Shown: positions 35,860-45,060 of the stretch, piece after piece
Layout of the letters: each line of letters opens with the position of its first letter
Position numbering within the stretch: the first letter of the stretch is position 1
Assembly: GCA_964422725.1 (NCBI GenBank)
Contig: CAYRCC010000001.1
Span: forward strand, 1-64,000
DNA from: CAKSNH01 sp964422725
GTDB taxonomy: Bacteria > Bacillota > Clostridia > UBA1381
Length of the DNA stretch: 64,000 bases
Direction of reading: 5' to 3'
Made by a program: the position numbers and the translations under genes
The notes under the pieces: generated by a model
Databases searched by the model: none
The model's input: the letters and a program-made list of their open reading frames with translations, nothing else
What the model was told of the DNA's origin: nothing

Positions 35860-36927
35860 GTGGCAAAAATACTGCATACTGCGGATTTGCATTTGGGAAG
35901 TACCTTTTATGCACTGGACGACGAGCGCGCAAAGTGTCGAAAAAAAGAGCTTTTGAATGTATTTGATTACATTATCGATACCGCAAAGAGTGAGGATGTT
36001 GAATATTTGCTTATAGCGGGTGATTTGTTCGACAATGCGGAATGTGTAAAAGAGGCAGAATATGCAAATGCGAGATTCGGTGATATTCGCGGAACCGAAA
36101 TATTTATTGCCGCCGGAAATCACGACCCGAAAACACGTATATACGATAAAATCGCGTGGAGCGAAAATGTACATATTTTCGGCGGTGAATTGGAGTGTGT
36201 CGAGTTTTCGGATTGCGTTATATGGGGCGCGTCGTTTTTAAAGGATTATCAGCGTATACCGCTTCTTACCGAAACGGAAAACGGCGGAAAGACAAATATA
36301 CTTGTTATGCACGGCGATTTTTCGGACGGTGCATATAATTTACTTGACAGAGAACTGCTGAAAAATTTTGATTATTCAGCACTCGGACATATACACAGCT
36401 ACAGCGGTATCCAAAAAATCGGCAGCGGCTGTTATGCGTATTCGGGTTCACCTGCCGGACACGGTTTTGATGAGGAGGGCAAAAACGGTTTTATAATCGG
36501 AAACGTCGAAAAGAACAGTGTGAATTTGCGCTATCAGACAACTCCGGCACGTGAATACTATACGCTTAGGTATGATGCCGGCGAATATGAAAGTAACTCA
36601 GAGCTTTCGGAAGCGGTATGTCGGGATATGCAAAAGAATAATTTGTATCGTATCGGTTTGTTTGGCGAATGTGGTTTTGATGTGTCGGCGGAATATCTGG
36701 AAAGAACGCTTGAAAACGAGTGTTTTTTTGTCAGGATTGAGGATAATACGGGAGAGTATGTTGATTATGAAAGCCTTGCAAATGATTACTCAGTTATGGG
36801 AATTTTTGTGAGAAAAATGCTTGATAAAATAAAAAATGAAAGTGATGCTGTGAAAAAGGCGCAATACGAGAGAGCACTCAGGGTTGGAGTCGGAGCTTTT
36901 GACGGACGGAGTGATTTGTTTGATTAA
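35860..36927 (+). CDS. SbcD/YhaO-like metallophosphoesterase exonuclease
   Basis: A 355-residue calcineurin-like phosphoesterase of the DNA repair exonuclease group (YhaO, Mre11-like). The metal motifs are ILHTADLHLGS (D and H), AGDLFDN, AAGNHDPK, VMHGDFS and ALGHIHSY. The C-terminal 100 residues form a capping part. It starts with GTG two nt after the recombinase stop, behind AGGAGGGTGG. The next gene, an SMC-like ATPase, overlaps it, so the two probably form a nuclease-ATPase complex like SbcCD. Confidence 0.9.
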   Translation: MAKILHTADLHLGSTFYALDDERAKCRKKELLNVFDYIIDTAKSEDVEYLLIAGDLFDNAECVKEAEYANARFGDIRGTEIFIAAGNHDPKTRIYDKIAWSENVHIFGGELECVEFSDCVIWGASFLKDYQRIPLLTETENGGKTNILVMHGDFSDGAYNLLDRELLKNFDYSALGHIHSYSGIQKIGSGCYAYSGSPAGHGFDEEGKNGFIIGNVEKNSVNLRYQTTPAREYYTLRYDAGEYESNSELSEAVCRDMQKNNLYRIGLFGECGFDVSAEYLERTLENECFFVRIEDNTGEYVDYESLANDYSVMGIFVRKMLDKIKNESDAVKKAQYERALRVGVGAFDGRSDLFD

Positions 36928-38743
36928 ATCGGTATATATCGAAAGTTTTGGAGGAATAAAAGATAAAGAGATAATTTTTAATGACGGTGTTAATGTTATA
37001 TACGGCGGCAACGAAGCCGGAAAAACAACCGTATGCGCTTTTATAAAAGCAATGCTTTACGGTATGGACGCCGGCAGAAAAAGCGATATACGCACCGTTG
37101 CGCGTAAGCGTTATATGCCGGCTGACGGGAAATGTATGTCAGGCAGTATGGATATATCGCATTACAGAATCAGCCGTGTTTTCGGTAAAACGGCAAAGGA
37201 GGACGTTATAAGCATTACGGACTTAAACAGCGGTGAAAAGGTGTCAGGGGATATAAGCGAGGAATTGCCGTATGTGGGAGAAAAGGCATTTTCGGATTTG
37301 CTGTTTATGGAAAGCTACAGCACAAAAACGACGGTTGGCGGTGAGGTTGCCGACAGACTTGCGGAGAGTGTCGGCGACAGCGGTTCGTATGAAACCGCAT
37401 TGAAGATTTTAGACTCCGAACGAAAAAGGATTTCCGGGAAAAAAGGTGTTGACACATACGAAAGGGAAATATCCGAGCTGAAAAACGATTTGTGCGGCGT
37501 GCAGAAGAGCTATTCGGAGTATTTGCAAAACCGTGCTTTGCTGAAAGAGAAAAAACGGAAATATTCACAGCTTTGCGACCGAAAGAAATATTTGGGTGAA
37601 CTTGCAAAAAAGTTTGAGGTGCTGAAAAAGTACAACGAACTTTTGGAGCTGAGCAAAGAATGTGAGGAACTGAAAAACTGTATAGCCGACGAAGAGCGTG
37701 CGGAAAAAGAAGAAACAATGCCGACACCTTATGAATTTTCGGTAAAGGCGAAAAAAAACGGCAATATTGTACGGAGCGGAGTGCTTGCGGCTGTGATGCT
37801 TGCGGTGGCGGCGGCTTTGGCGGCGACACTTTTTGGAGTGCTTTGTAAAGCGTTTTATTTTGCGGCTGTATCGGCGGCGGCAGCGGCGGCACTGATTTTG
37901 ACGGTGGCGGCGGTGTATGGAAACGAGAAAAGCAGGAGTGCGGTCAGGGTAAAGGATTTGCTTAAAAGTTACGGCGTGCGCAGTGCGGAGGAATACGAAC
38001 GTGTGTATAATGAAAAAAAGGAGCGGAGAAAGAAAGAGCTTTTGGAGTTAAACCGCAAATTTGCGGTTAAGGCGAGCAGAGTAGATGATTTAAAAAAAGA
38101 GCTTGACAAAGCTGTGCCCGATGAAGATTTGAAAGAATTTTATAATGAAATCGACATAAAAAACGAATACATTTCGATAACCGAGAGAATAGCCGAAATT
38201 CAGAGAGATATACTCGTTTTGGAAAGCAAAACGGAATACGAACCGCAGTCCGGCGAAAAACTGCAAAGACAAATTGAAATAAAAGAAAGACAGCTGAATA
38301 AAATGTACCGCGATTTGGAATGTATAAAACTGGTGACAGATACCGTAAATGAGGCTGTTCGCGAGCATCAAAGCGGATTTATGCCAAAACTGGCAGATGA
38401 AGTGAGCGAGATTTTTTCGCGTATAACCAAGGGCAGATACGGGCGGGTTTTTCTAAGCAAGAGTTTTGACTTGTCCGTAGGCGGAAAAAAGCTTATATTG
38501 GACAGCGCATATTTGAGCAATGCGGCGTTTGATGCGGTATATCTGTCGTTAAGGCTTGCAATTTGGAAAAAGATATTTTCCGGCAAAGAAAGCTTTCTGA
38601 TTATGGACGATGCATTTATACAGTATGACGATGAACGCGCACAGGCAGCTATGGAATATTTGAAAAGCTGTAACGCGCAGATTATATATTTTACCTGTCA
38701 AAAAAGATTTAATAAAAATATAGACTTGCGAAAGAATTTGTAG
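36920..38743 (+). CDS. YhaN/SbcC-like ATPase
   Basis: A 607-residue ABC-type ATPase with split head. IKSVYIESFGGIKDKEIIFNDGVNVIYGGNEAGKTT (2-37) gives the N-terminal lobe with Walker A. A coiled coil follows. A hydrophobic hairpin near 290-335, rich in Ala and Val, suggests two membrane helices as in YhaN. A second coiled coil leads to the C-terminal lobe (Walker B in ESFLIMDDAFIQYDDERAQAAM). At 607 residues it is much shorter than B. subtilis YhaN (over 900). The start is TTG 36920 (or GTG 36911), overlapping the nuclease gene. Confidence 0.85.
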   Translation: MIKSVYIESFGGIKDKEIIFNDGVNVIYGGNEAGKTTVCAFIKAMLYGMDAGRKSDIRTVARKRYMPADGKCMSGSMDISHYRISRVFGKTAKEDVISITDLNSGEKVSGDISEELPYVGEKAFSDLLFMESYSTKTTVGGEVADRLAESVGDSGSYETALKILDSERKRISGKKGVDTYEREISELKNDLCGVQKSYSEYLQNRALLKEKKRKYSQLCDRKKYLGELAKKFEVLKKYNELLELSKECEELKNCIADEERAEKEETMPTPYEFSVKAKKNGNIVRSGVLAAVMLAVAAALAATLFGVLCKAFYFAAVSAAAAAALILTVAAVYGNEKSRSAVRVKDLLKSYGVRSAEEYERVYNEKKERRKKELLELNRKFAVKASRVDDLKKELDKAVPDEDLKEFYNEIDIKNEYISITERIAEIQRDILVLESKTEYEPQSGEKLQRQIEIKERQLNKMYRDLECIKLVTDTVNEAVREHQSGFMPKLADEVSEIFSRITKGRYGRVFLSKSFDLSVGGKKLILDSAYLSNAAFDAVYLSLRLAIWKKIFSGKESFLIMDDAFIQYDDERAQAAMEYLKSCNAQIIYFTCQKRFNKNIDLRKNL

Positions 38744-38785
38744 TAAAATAGAAACAGTAAATATGAATAAGGAGGCTTATGTATA

Positions 38786-39142
38786 ATGGCAATTAAGATT
38801 GAGAGCGGTTTGGGAGATATATTGGTAAGCAACACTGTTATAGCGAGAATGGCAGGCGCTGTGGCAACAAAGTGTTACGGAGTTGTGGGAATGGTGGCGC
38901 GCAATAAAAAGGACGGACTTGTAAATTTGCTGAAACCGTCGGCTATGACAAAGGGAATAATGGTTGACGTGGTTGACGGCGGTATTATGCTGGAAATACA
39001 CGTTATGGTTGAGTACGGAGTGAATATTAACGTTGTAAGCAACAGTATTGTAAATAATGTAAAGTATAAGCTGGAACAGGCTACAGGTCTGAAAGTGGGC
39101 AAGGTTACGGTTAAGGTAGACGGAATAAGGGTAGACGAGTAA
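38786..39142 (+). CDS. Asp23/Gls24 family envelope stress protein (YloU-like)
   Basis: A 118-residue Asp23-domain protein. Residues 8-110 contain the family pattern: LGDILVSNTVIARMAGAVATKCYGVVGMV, VDVVDGGIMLEIHVMVEYGVNI, and KVTVKVDGIRV at the end. GGAGG precedes the ATG. It lies directly before the DAK2/FakA gene and recG, the conserved Firmicute order (yloU-yloV-recG). Family members are tied to the cell envelope and alkaline or fatty-acid stress; the exact role is unknown. Confidence 0.93.
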   Translation: MAIKIESGLGDILVSNTVIARMAGAVATKCYGVVGMVARNKKDGLVNLLKPSAMTKGIMVDVVDGGIMLEIHVMVEYGVNINVVSNSIVNNVKYKLEQATGLKVGKVTVKVDGIRVDE

Positions 39143-39156
39143 AGGGGGAGATTATC

Positions 39157-40800
39157 ATAGAAAAGCTGAACGGGCAATTGTTTGCGGAAATGATGATTTC
39201 CGGAGCAAACAATTTATACAATAACAGGCAGTTGGTAGATGAACTGAATGTGTTTCCGGTTCCCGACGGAGATACAGGTACTAATATGTCACTTACGAGC
39301 AAAGCTATGGCGGCGGCACTGACGGAAAGCAGATCGGATTTGCTTACAAAAACGGCAGATACCGCCGCAAACGCAACACTGCGCGGTGCAAGAGGCAATT
39401 CCGGAGTTATTCTTTCTCAGTTTTACCGCGGTATATCAAAGAGTCTGAAAGGGAAAAAAGAGTGTGATGCAAAAATGCTTGCCGATGCACTCAAAGAGGG
39501 GTCTGATACGGCATATAAGGCTGTTATGAATCCGACAGAGGGTACTATTTTGACTGTAGCGAGAGAGGCGGCAGAGGGAGCGGTCAGAGCGGCAAGGAGT
39601 AAAATAGACATTACCGATGTGATGAGCGCGGCGGTGGAACGCGGCAATAAAGCACTTGCCAAAACTCCCGACATACTTCCGGCACTCAAACAGGCCGGTG
39701 TGGTTGATGCCGGCGGAAAAGGCTGGATGTGTATTCTTGAAGGTGCACTTGAATTTCTCAAAACCGGTACGGCTGTCGAAAGCGGAGAGCCGCACACAGA
39801 TACAAACGCCGCGGCACCGAAACAGGCTGAGGTGTCCGGAAACATAAAGTACAGCTATTGTACGGAGTTTATTGTGGAGAAAAAGCGTTCTGATGTGAAT
39901 GTGGAGCTTTTCAAAAATACAATAGAGAAAAAGGGCGATTGTATGCTCGTGATAGATGATGATGAAATTGTCAAGGTGCATATTCACACGAACCATCCGG
40001 GATTCATACTCGAAAAAGCGATTTTACTCGGAAGTATGATTAATATTAAAATTGATAATATGAAGCATCAGCATCAGAGCCTGATAAAAGAGGCGCAGAG
40101 CGGTCAGGAGGAGAAACCGGAGCGGACGGAGAGCGAGCAGTTGAAAAAATTCGGATTTGTGGCTGTTTGCGCCGGAGATGGTTTTGCGGATATTTTCAGG
40201 GATTTGGGAGTCGATGAGGTTATTGAGGGCGGTCAGACGATGAATCCGAGTACGGACGATATTTTAAATGCCGCAATGAAAACAAATGCCGAGAATATAT
40301 TTGTATTCCCGAATAACAAAAATATCATTCTTGCCGCAAATCAGGCAAAAGAGCTTTGCGGTCGCAATATCGTGGTAATACCTACAACAGGCGTGCCGCA
40401 GGCTGTGACGGCTATGATGAATTTCAATGCGGACGAGTCGGCGGAAGTTAACGAAAATAGTATGAACAGTGCCGCAAAAGGGGTAAAGATTGCCAATGTA
40501 ACGTATGCGGTGCGTGACACAGAGGCGGACGGCAAAACCATAAAAGAGGGCGACATACTGGGTATTACGGGCGGTAGAATCGAGAAAGTCGGTGCAAATG
40601 CCGAACAGGTATGTGAGGATTTGACAGAATTGCTGACCGACGATGAAAGTGAATTTATTACGGTGTATTACGGCAGTGATGTTGAAAAGGAAAAAGCAAC
40701 AGAGTTGGCGGAACGGCTGGAGAGCAAATATGAAGATGCCGAGGTACTGCTCAAATGCGGCGGACAGCCTTTGTATTATTATGTTGTTGCGGTTGAGTGA
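39157..40800 (+). CDS. fakA: DAK2 domain fatty-acid kinase ATP-binding subunit (FakA/YloV-like)
   Basis: A protein of about 547 residues. The DAK2 domain holds the phosphate-binding DELNVFPVPDGDTGTNMSLTSKA and LRGARGNSGVILSQFYRG; the C-terminal half has the family pattern FVFPNNKNIILAANQA and PTTGVPQAVTAM. FakA phosphorylates fatty acids held by FakB (DegV) proteins. Homologues begin about eight codons before the first ATG/GTG/TTG codon (TTG 39178), and the in-frame codons there (ATT ATC ATA GAA AAG) sit behind AAAGGGGGAG. The start is therefore probably ATA 39157 or ATC 39154. The 3' end abuts recG. Confidence 0.92.
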   Translation: MEKLNGQLFAEMMISGANNLYNNRQLVDELNVFPVPDGDTGTNMSLTSKAMAAALTESRSDLLTKTADTAANATLRGARGNSGVILSQFYRGISKSLKGKKECDAKMLADALKEGSDTAYKAVMNPTEGTILTVAREAAEGAVRAARSKIDITDVMSAAVERGNKALAKTPDILPALKQAGVVDAGGKGWMCILEGALEFLKTGTAVESGEPHTDTNAAAPKQAEVSGNIKYSYCTEFIVEKKRSDVNVELFKNTIEKKGDCMLVIDDDEIVKVHIHTNHPGFILEKAILLGSMINIKIDNMKHQHQSLIKEAQSGQEEKPERTESEQLKKFGFVAVCAGDGFADIFRDLGVDEVIEGGQTMNPSTDDILNAAMKTNAENIFVFPNNKNIILAANQAKELCGRNIVVIPTTGVPQAVTAMMNFNADESAEVNENSMNSAAKGVKIANVTYAVRDTEADGKTIKEGDILGITGGRIEKVGANAEQVCEDLTELLTDDESEFITVYYGSDVEKEKATELAERLESKYEDAEVLLKCGGQPLYYYVVAVE

Positions 40801-40805
40801 GAGAT

Positions 40806-42833
40806 ATGCTTGATAAGAATATTAGGTATTTAAAGGGCGTAGGCGAGGCAAGAGCCAAACTGTTTGAAAAAAAGAATATAAAAAGTATAAAAGATTTGCT
40901 TTACTATTTCCCGAAAGGGTATGAAGACAGAACAAAAACGAAGCCTGTAAGCGAATTGACGGACGGGGAAACGGTGTGCATTTATGCTGCCGTTTTTTCG
41001 CCGTTGAGGGAAAGGCGCATACGCAAAAATTTAACGGTGCAGACACTGACACTTTTTGATGAAACCGCCGATATTACGGCGGTGTGGTATAACAGTAATT
41101 ATTTAAAGGGCAAGTTTGTGCCGGGCGAAAAGTATGTATTTTACGGCAGAATAGAAATAAAATCCGGCAGGCGCAGTATTATCACGCCCGAATACGAAAA
41201 GGAAAACGAAAACAAAGTCACCGGTAAAATAGTTCCAATTTACGGACTTACGGAAAATCTGACACAGCGGATTGTGCGCACGGCGATGGAACAGGCTGTG
41301 AAAGGGGCGGCGCAGATGCCTGAAATTCTGCCGGACTGTATACGTGAAAAATATAAGCTGTCACACATAGGCTATTCTATGCAGAATGTGCATTTTCCGA
41401 ACACATTTGATGATTATACGATTGCACGGCGGCGGTTTGTGTTTGAAGAGCTGTTTGTGTTGCAGCTTGCGATGGATATTCGCCGCAAGGGTATTGTTCA
41501 GGAAGAGTCAAATGTGTTTGAAAATATTGAATGTATAAACGACTTTTTTAAATTGTTACCGTTTTCGCTGACAAATGCTCAAAGACGAGTTATCGACGAA
41601 ATAACCGCCGATATGGCAAAGCCGCACCCTATGAACAGGCTTGTTCAGGGTGACGTTGGTTCAGGTAAAACCGCCGTTGCTGCCGGTGCGATTTACGTTG
41701 CGGTGAAAAACGGATTTCAGGCGGCGATGATGGCACCGACGGAAATTCTGGCGGTACAGCATTTTGAAACATTGCAAAAATTGTTTGAAAACACCGGAAT
41801 AAGAGTTTTACTTTTGACGGGAAGTATGAAAGCAAAAGAAAAACGCACCGTTGCCGAAAGCATAGAGCTTGGACTTGCGGACGTTGTTGTTGGTACACAC
41901 GCTATTATACAGGAGAGCGTGCAGTATGGTAACCTTGGACTTGTAATAGCTGATGAACAGCACAGATTCGGCGTAAACCAGCGTGCAAAGCTGGCACATA
42001 AAGCGGCGGCACCGCACGTACTGATTATGACGGCAACACCTATTCCGCGAACGCTTGCGCTTATATTGTACGGCGATTTGGATTTATCCGTAATAGACGA
42101 ATTGCCGCCGGGGCGTAAACCCGTAAAAACGTATGCGGTGGGTGAGAATATGCGCAAACGCGTTTTTGCGTTTATAGAAAAAAATGTAAAGAACGGCACA
42201 CAGGTGTATATTGTATGTCCGCTTATTGAAGAAACGGAAAAAATGGATTTACAGAATGCGCAGGAGCTTGCCGAAAAACTACAGAAAATGTATCCGGATA
42301 TGAGAATAGGACTTCTTCACGGAAAAATGAACGCAAACCTAAAAGACAGTGTAATGCAGGAGTTTTCCGACGGCATAATAGATGTACTTGTATCGACTAC
42401 GGTTATCGAGGTTGGCGTTGATGTGCCGAATGCAAATGTGATGGTTGTTGAAAATGCGGAGAGGTTTGGGCTGAGTCAGCTGCATCAGCTGAGAGGACGA
42501 GTCGGCAGAGGCGGAGAACAGGCATACTGCATATTGTTTGCGCACGGCGGCAGCGAGATTACAAAAAAGCGTATGCATACCATGTGTGAATCGAACGACG
42601 GCTTTTATATATCGGAGCAGGATTTGCATTTGAGAGGTCCGGGCGATTTTTTCGGTGTGCGCCAGCATGGACTGCCGGAGATGAAAATTGCAAATCTGTT
42701 TTCCGATACAGATGTGCTGAAACAGGCACAGGAGGCGGCACAGTGGTTTGTATTAAATGAGGATATCGAAAAATATCCGGAGCTGAAAAAAAGAACGGAA
42801 GATATTTTCGGTGAACATATTGTGATGAATTGA
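40806..42833 (+). CDS. recG: ATP-dependent DNA helicase RecG
   Basis: A 675-residue branch-migration helicase that rescues stalled forks. The wedge domain N-terminus has IRYLKGVGEARAKLFEKKNIKSIKDLLYYFPKGYEDR. The helicase motor shows GDVGSGKTAVA (motif I), MAPTEILAVQH, ADEQHRFGV (DEQH box), MTATPIPRTLAL and QLRGRVGRG (motif VI). It ends in the TRG-like C-terminus DFFGVRQHGLPE. The ATG at 40806 is preferred; a GTG at 40797 overlaps the previous stop. Third gene of the Asp23-FakA-RecG unit. Confidence 0.97.
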   Translation: MLDKNIRYLKGVGEARAKLFEKKNIKSIKDLLYYFPKGYEDRTKTKPVSELTDGETVCIYAAVFSPLRERRIRKNLTVQTLTLFDETADITAVWYNSNYLKGKFVPGEKYVFYGRIEIKSGRRSIITPEYEKENENKVTGKIVPIYGLTENLTQRIVRTAMEQAVKGAAQMPEILPDCIREKYKLSHIGYSMQNVHFPNTFDDYTIARRRFVFEELFVLQLAMDIRRKGIVQEESNVFENIECINDFFKLLPFSLTNAQRRVIDEITADMAKPHPMNRLVQGDVGSGKTAVAAGAIYVAVKNGFQAAMMAPTEILAVQHFETLQKLFENTGIRVLLLTGSMKAKEKRTVAESIELGLADVVVGTHAIIQESVQYGNLGLVIADEQHRFGVNQRAKLAHKAAAPHVLIMTATPIPRTLALILYGDLDLSVIDELPPGRKPVKTYAVGENMRKRVFAFIEKNVKNGTQVYIVCPLIEETEKMDLQNAQELAEKLQKMYPDMRIGLLHGKMNANLKDSVMQEFSDGIIDVLVSTTVIEVGVDVPNANVMVVENAERFGLSQLHQLRGRVGRGGEQAYCILFAHGGSEITKKRMHTMCESNDGFYISEQDLHLRGPGDFFGVRQHGLPEMKIANLFSDTDVLKQAQEAAQWFVLNEDIEKYPELKKRTEDIFGEHIVMN

Positions 42834-42843
42834 GGCGAATTGA

Positions 42844-43287
42844 TTGGATAGAACAAATATTGCTAAAGAGAACTTTAAAAAAGGCTATAACTGCGCACAG
42901 TCGGTTGTTGCGGCGTATTCGGATTTGTTCGGAATGGACGCGGATACAGCGGTGAGATTTGCGGAGGGTTTCGGCGGCGGTATGGGAAGAATGAGGGGAG
43001 TGTGCGGCGCGGTTACGGCGATGTATATGCTTGCCGGATTGAAGTACAGCAAGGGCGTGCCGAAGGATACGGATACGCGTGAGCTGATTTACGAAACTGT
43101 GCGCAATATGACAAAGGAATTTGAAAAAAAGAACGGTACGGCGGTGTGCGCACAGTTGCTGGGTGCGAGCAAGCCGAAAGATGACGGCGCAAAACCGGAG
43201 CAGAGGACGGAAACTTACTATAAGAAAAGACCGTGCATAGGCTGTATAGAGGATGCGGCGCGGATTGTGGAAAAGGTGCTGTGCTGA
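42844..43287 (+). CDS. C_GCAxxG_C_C family redox protein
   Basis: A 147-residue protein of the C_GCAxxG_C_C family. The defining cysteines are visible: YNCAQSVVAAY near residue 17, GGGMGRMRGVCGAV near 45-58, and PCIGCIEDAA near 129-138. Members are presumed redox or metal-binding proteins of anaerobes, with no proven reaction. It begins with TTG, 10 nt after recG, in the same direction and probably the same transcript. Confidence 0.85.
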   Translation: MDRTNIAKENFKKGYNCAQSVVAAYSDLFGMDADTAVRFAEGFGGGMGRMRGVCGAVTAMYMLAGLKYSKGVPKDTDTRELIYETVRNMTKEFEKKNGTAVCAQLLGASKPKDDGAKPEQRTETYYKKRPCIGCIEDAARIVEKVLC

Positions 43288-43440
43288 TTTGTGCCGCTGT
43301 ACATTTTTGAGTAAAAGTTGATAAATAAATAACGATAAAATTTTCCGTAAACCTGTTGCTAAAACGCTTATTTTGTGTTACAATAAATATAAATTGAGTT
43401 TTTGAAAGACAAATGTGAATTAGTGAAAGGAATGATTTTG

Positions 43441-43827
43441 ATGATTAACGGAATCGAGCATCTTGCGATTATATCAAAAGACACTGCAAAACTGAAGGAT
43501 TGGTATATGTCGATGTTCGGCGGCGAAGTAGTGTACGACAACGGCAAGGGTACATATTTTCTTGCATTTTCGGATAAAAGTATGATAGAGTTTATTATGT
43601 CGGATTTGGATAACGGCACTAACGAGCTGAAAACCGGCGGTATCAGACATATTGCACTCAGTGTCGGTGACAGTGAGTTTGACGAGCTTGTTGCAAAGCT
43701 GAAAGCAGACGGGGTTGAAGTGCTGACAGATGTATCGGTAAACCCTAAAGGCTTGAAAACATTCTTTTTCCGTGATATTGACGGAAATATTCTTCATCTG
43801 ATATACAGACCGACTCCGTTGGTTTGA
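43441..43827 (+). CDS. VOC (glyoxalase/bleomycin resistance) family protein
   Basis: A 128-residue vicinal-oxygen-chelate protein, with the paired beta-alpha-beta-beta-beta modules: INGIEHLAIISKDTAKLKDWYMSMFG for the first and IRHIALSVGDSEFDELVAKLKADGVEV for the second. Candidate metal ligands are His7, Glu50, His75 and the C-terminal Asp/His (DIDGNILHLIY). AAAGG precedes the ATG. It lies 92 nt before a sugar-acid type SDR gene. The substrate cannot be told from the sequence. Confidence 0.85.
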   Translation: MINGIEHLAIISKDTAKLKDWYMSMFGGEVVYDNGKGTYFLAFSDKSMIEFIMSDLDNGTNELKTGGIRHIALSVGDSEFDELVAKLKADGVEVLTDVSVNPKGLKTFFFRDIDGNILHLIYRPTPLV

Positions 43828-43919
43828 GGGTGAAACGGTAAATTCAAATTTACCGAACGATTTAAGTTAAACAGACTGATTATTCAGTCAAATATAAAAA
43901 ATGGAGGTATTTACACAAG

Positions 43920-44717
43920 ATGAATATTAATAAGTTTAGTCTTGAAGGTAAAGTTGCACTTATTACAGGTGCGTCATATGGTATTGGTTACGCTATCGCT
44001 AAAGGTTATGCCGGATGCGGTGCAAAGATTGTTTTCTGCGACATTAAGCAGGAATTTGTTGACAAGGGTTTGGCAGCATATGAGGCAGACGGAATCGATG
44101 CAAAAGGTTACGTTTGTGATGTTACCAACGAGGCTATGGTTAACGAAATGGTTGCGAAGATTGAGGCAGAGGTTGGCGTGATTGATATTTTGGTTAATAA
44201 CGCCGGCATCATCAAGAGAATTCCTATGTGCGAAATGACAGCCGAGGAGTTCAGACAGGTTGTTGATGTTGACCTTAATGCACCGTTTATTGTATCAAAG
44301 GCTGTTATTCCTAGTATGATTAAAAAGGGTCACGGTAAAATCATTAACATTTGTTCAATGATGAGTGAGCTTGGACGTGAAACTGTATCTGCATATGCTG
44401 CCGCAAAGGGTGGTTTGAAGATGCTTACAAGAAATATTTGTTCTGAGTACGGTGAGTTCAATATTCAGTGTAACGGTATCGGTCCTGGTTATATTGCTAC
44501 TCCTCAGACAGCACCGCTCAGAGAAAGACAGGCTGACGGTTCAAGACACCCGTTTGACCAGTTTATCGTTGCAAAGACTCCGGCGGCTCGTTGGGGTGAA
44601 ACCGAGGACTTGGTAGGACCGGCTGTGTTCCTTGCTTCAGATGCATCTGATTTTGTAAACGGTCACGTGCTCTATGTTGACGGCGGTATCTTGGCTTATA
44701 TCGGTAAACAGCCGTGA
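43920..44717 (+). CDS. SDR family oxidoreductase, gluconate 5-dehydrogenase-like
   Basis: A 265-residue classical short-chain dehydrogenase. The N-terminal SLEGKVALITGASYGIGYAIAKGYA has the TGxxxGIG nucleotide motif; NNAG lies near 91; the catalytic Ser (SMMSELGRETVSAYAAAKGG), Tyr and Lys (YxxxK) follow. The C-terminus (GPGYIATPQTAPLRE and ASDFVNGHVLYVDGGILAYIG) resembles gluconate 5-dehydrogenase or KduD-type enzymes of sugar-acid catabolism. GGAGG precedes the ATG. The codon profile suggests high expression. With the symporter downstream, a role in uptake and use of a sugar acid is plausible. Confidence 0.85.
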   Translation: MNINKFSLEGKVALITGASYGIGYAIAKGYAGCGAKIVFCDIKQEFVDKGLAAYEADGIDAKGYVCDVTNEAMVNEMVAKIEAEVGVIDILVNNAGIIKRIPMCEMTAEEFRQVVDVDLNAPFIVSKAVIPSMIKKGHGKIINICSMMSELGRETVSAYAAAKGGLKMLTRNICSEYGEFNIQCNGIGPGYIATPQTAPLRERQADGSRHPFDQFIVAKTPAARWGETEDLVGPAVFLASDASDFVNGHVLYVDGGILAYIGKQP

Positions 44718-44756
44718 TTTGGCTTTAAAAATATTTAAAGTTTATTTTTGTACTTT

Positions 44757-44793
44757 GCGGGTTGTTCTGTGTTTGGCGGAACGACCCGCTTTT
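44757..44793 (+). terminator. terminator after SDR gene
   Basis: An 11-bp stem GCGGGTTGTTC / GAACGACCCGC, followed by TTTT. The rest of the 343-nt gap to the symporter gene is AT-rich, with no supported open frame. Confidence 0.8.
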
Positions 44794-45007
44794 GCGTTAA
44801 TTGCACTTATATGCAATAAATTACGATATTTACGTTTTTTTACAGAGAAAGTGTGAATTTATGCGACTAATGTCGCTTGCTTTGGCGGTAACGGTGTTCA
44901 TTTCTGAAAATATTTATAAAAAACACAAAAAAATTTTAAAAAATACTTTATTTTTTTGTTGATTTAGTGTAGAATGGTATAGTAGTATTTTGTAATATGG
45001 TTAGATG

Positions 45008-45024
45008 TGCGTACTTGGTACGCA
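45008..45024 (+). promoter_or_regulatory. palindrome in symporter leader, possible operator
   Basis: TGCGTAC-TTG-GTACGCA, a perfect 7-bp inverted repeat, 36 nt before the symporter ATG and just after a candidate promoter (TTGTTG 44956, TATAGT 44978). Repression by a dimeric regulator or an mRNA hairpin are both possible. Confidence 0.45.
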
Positions 45025-45060
45025 GACCAAAAAATGTAGAATGGAAGGAAGGCAGAAAAA

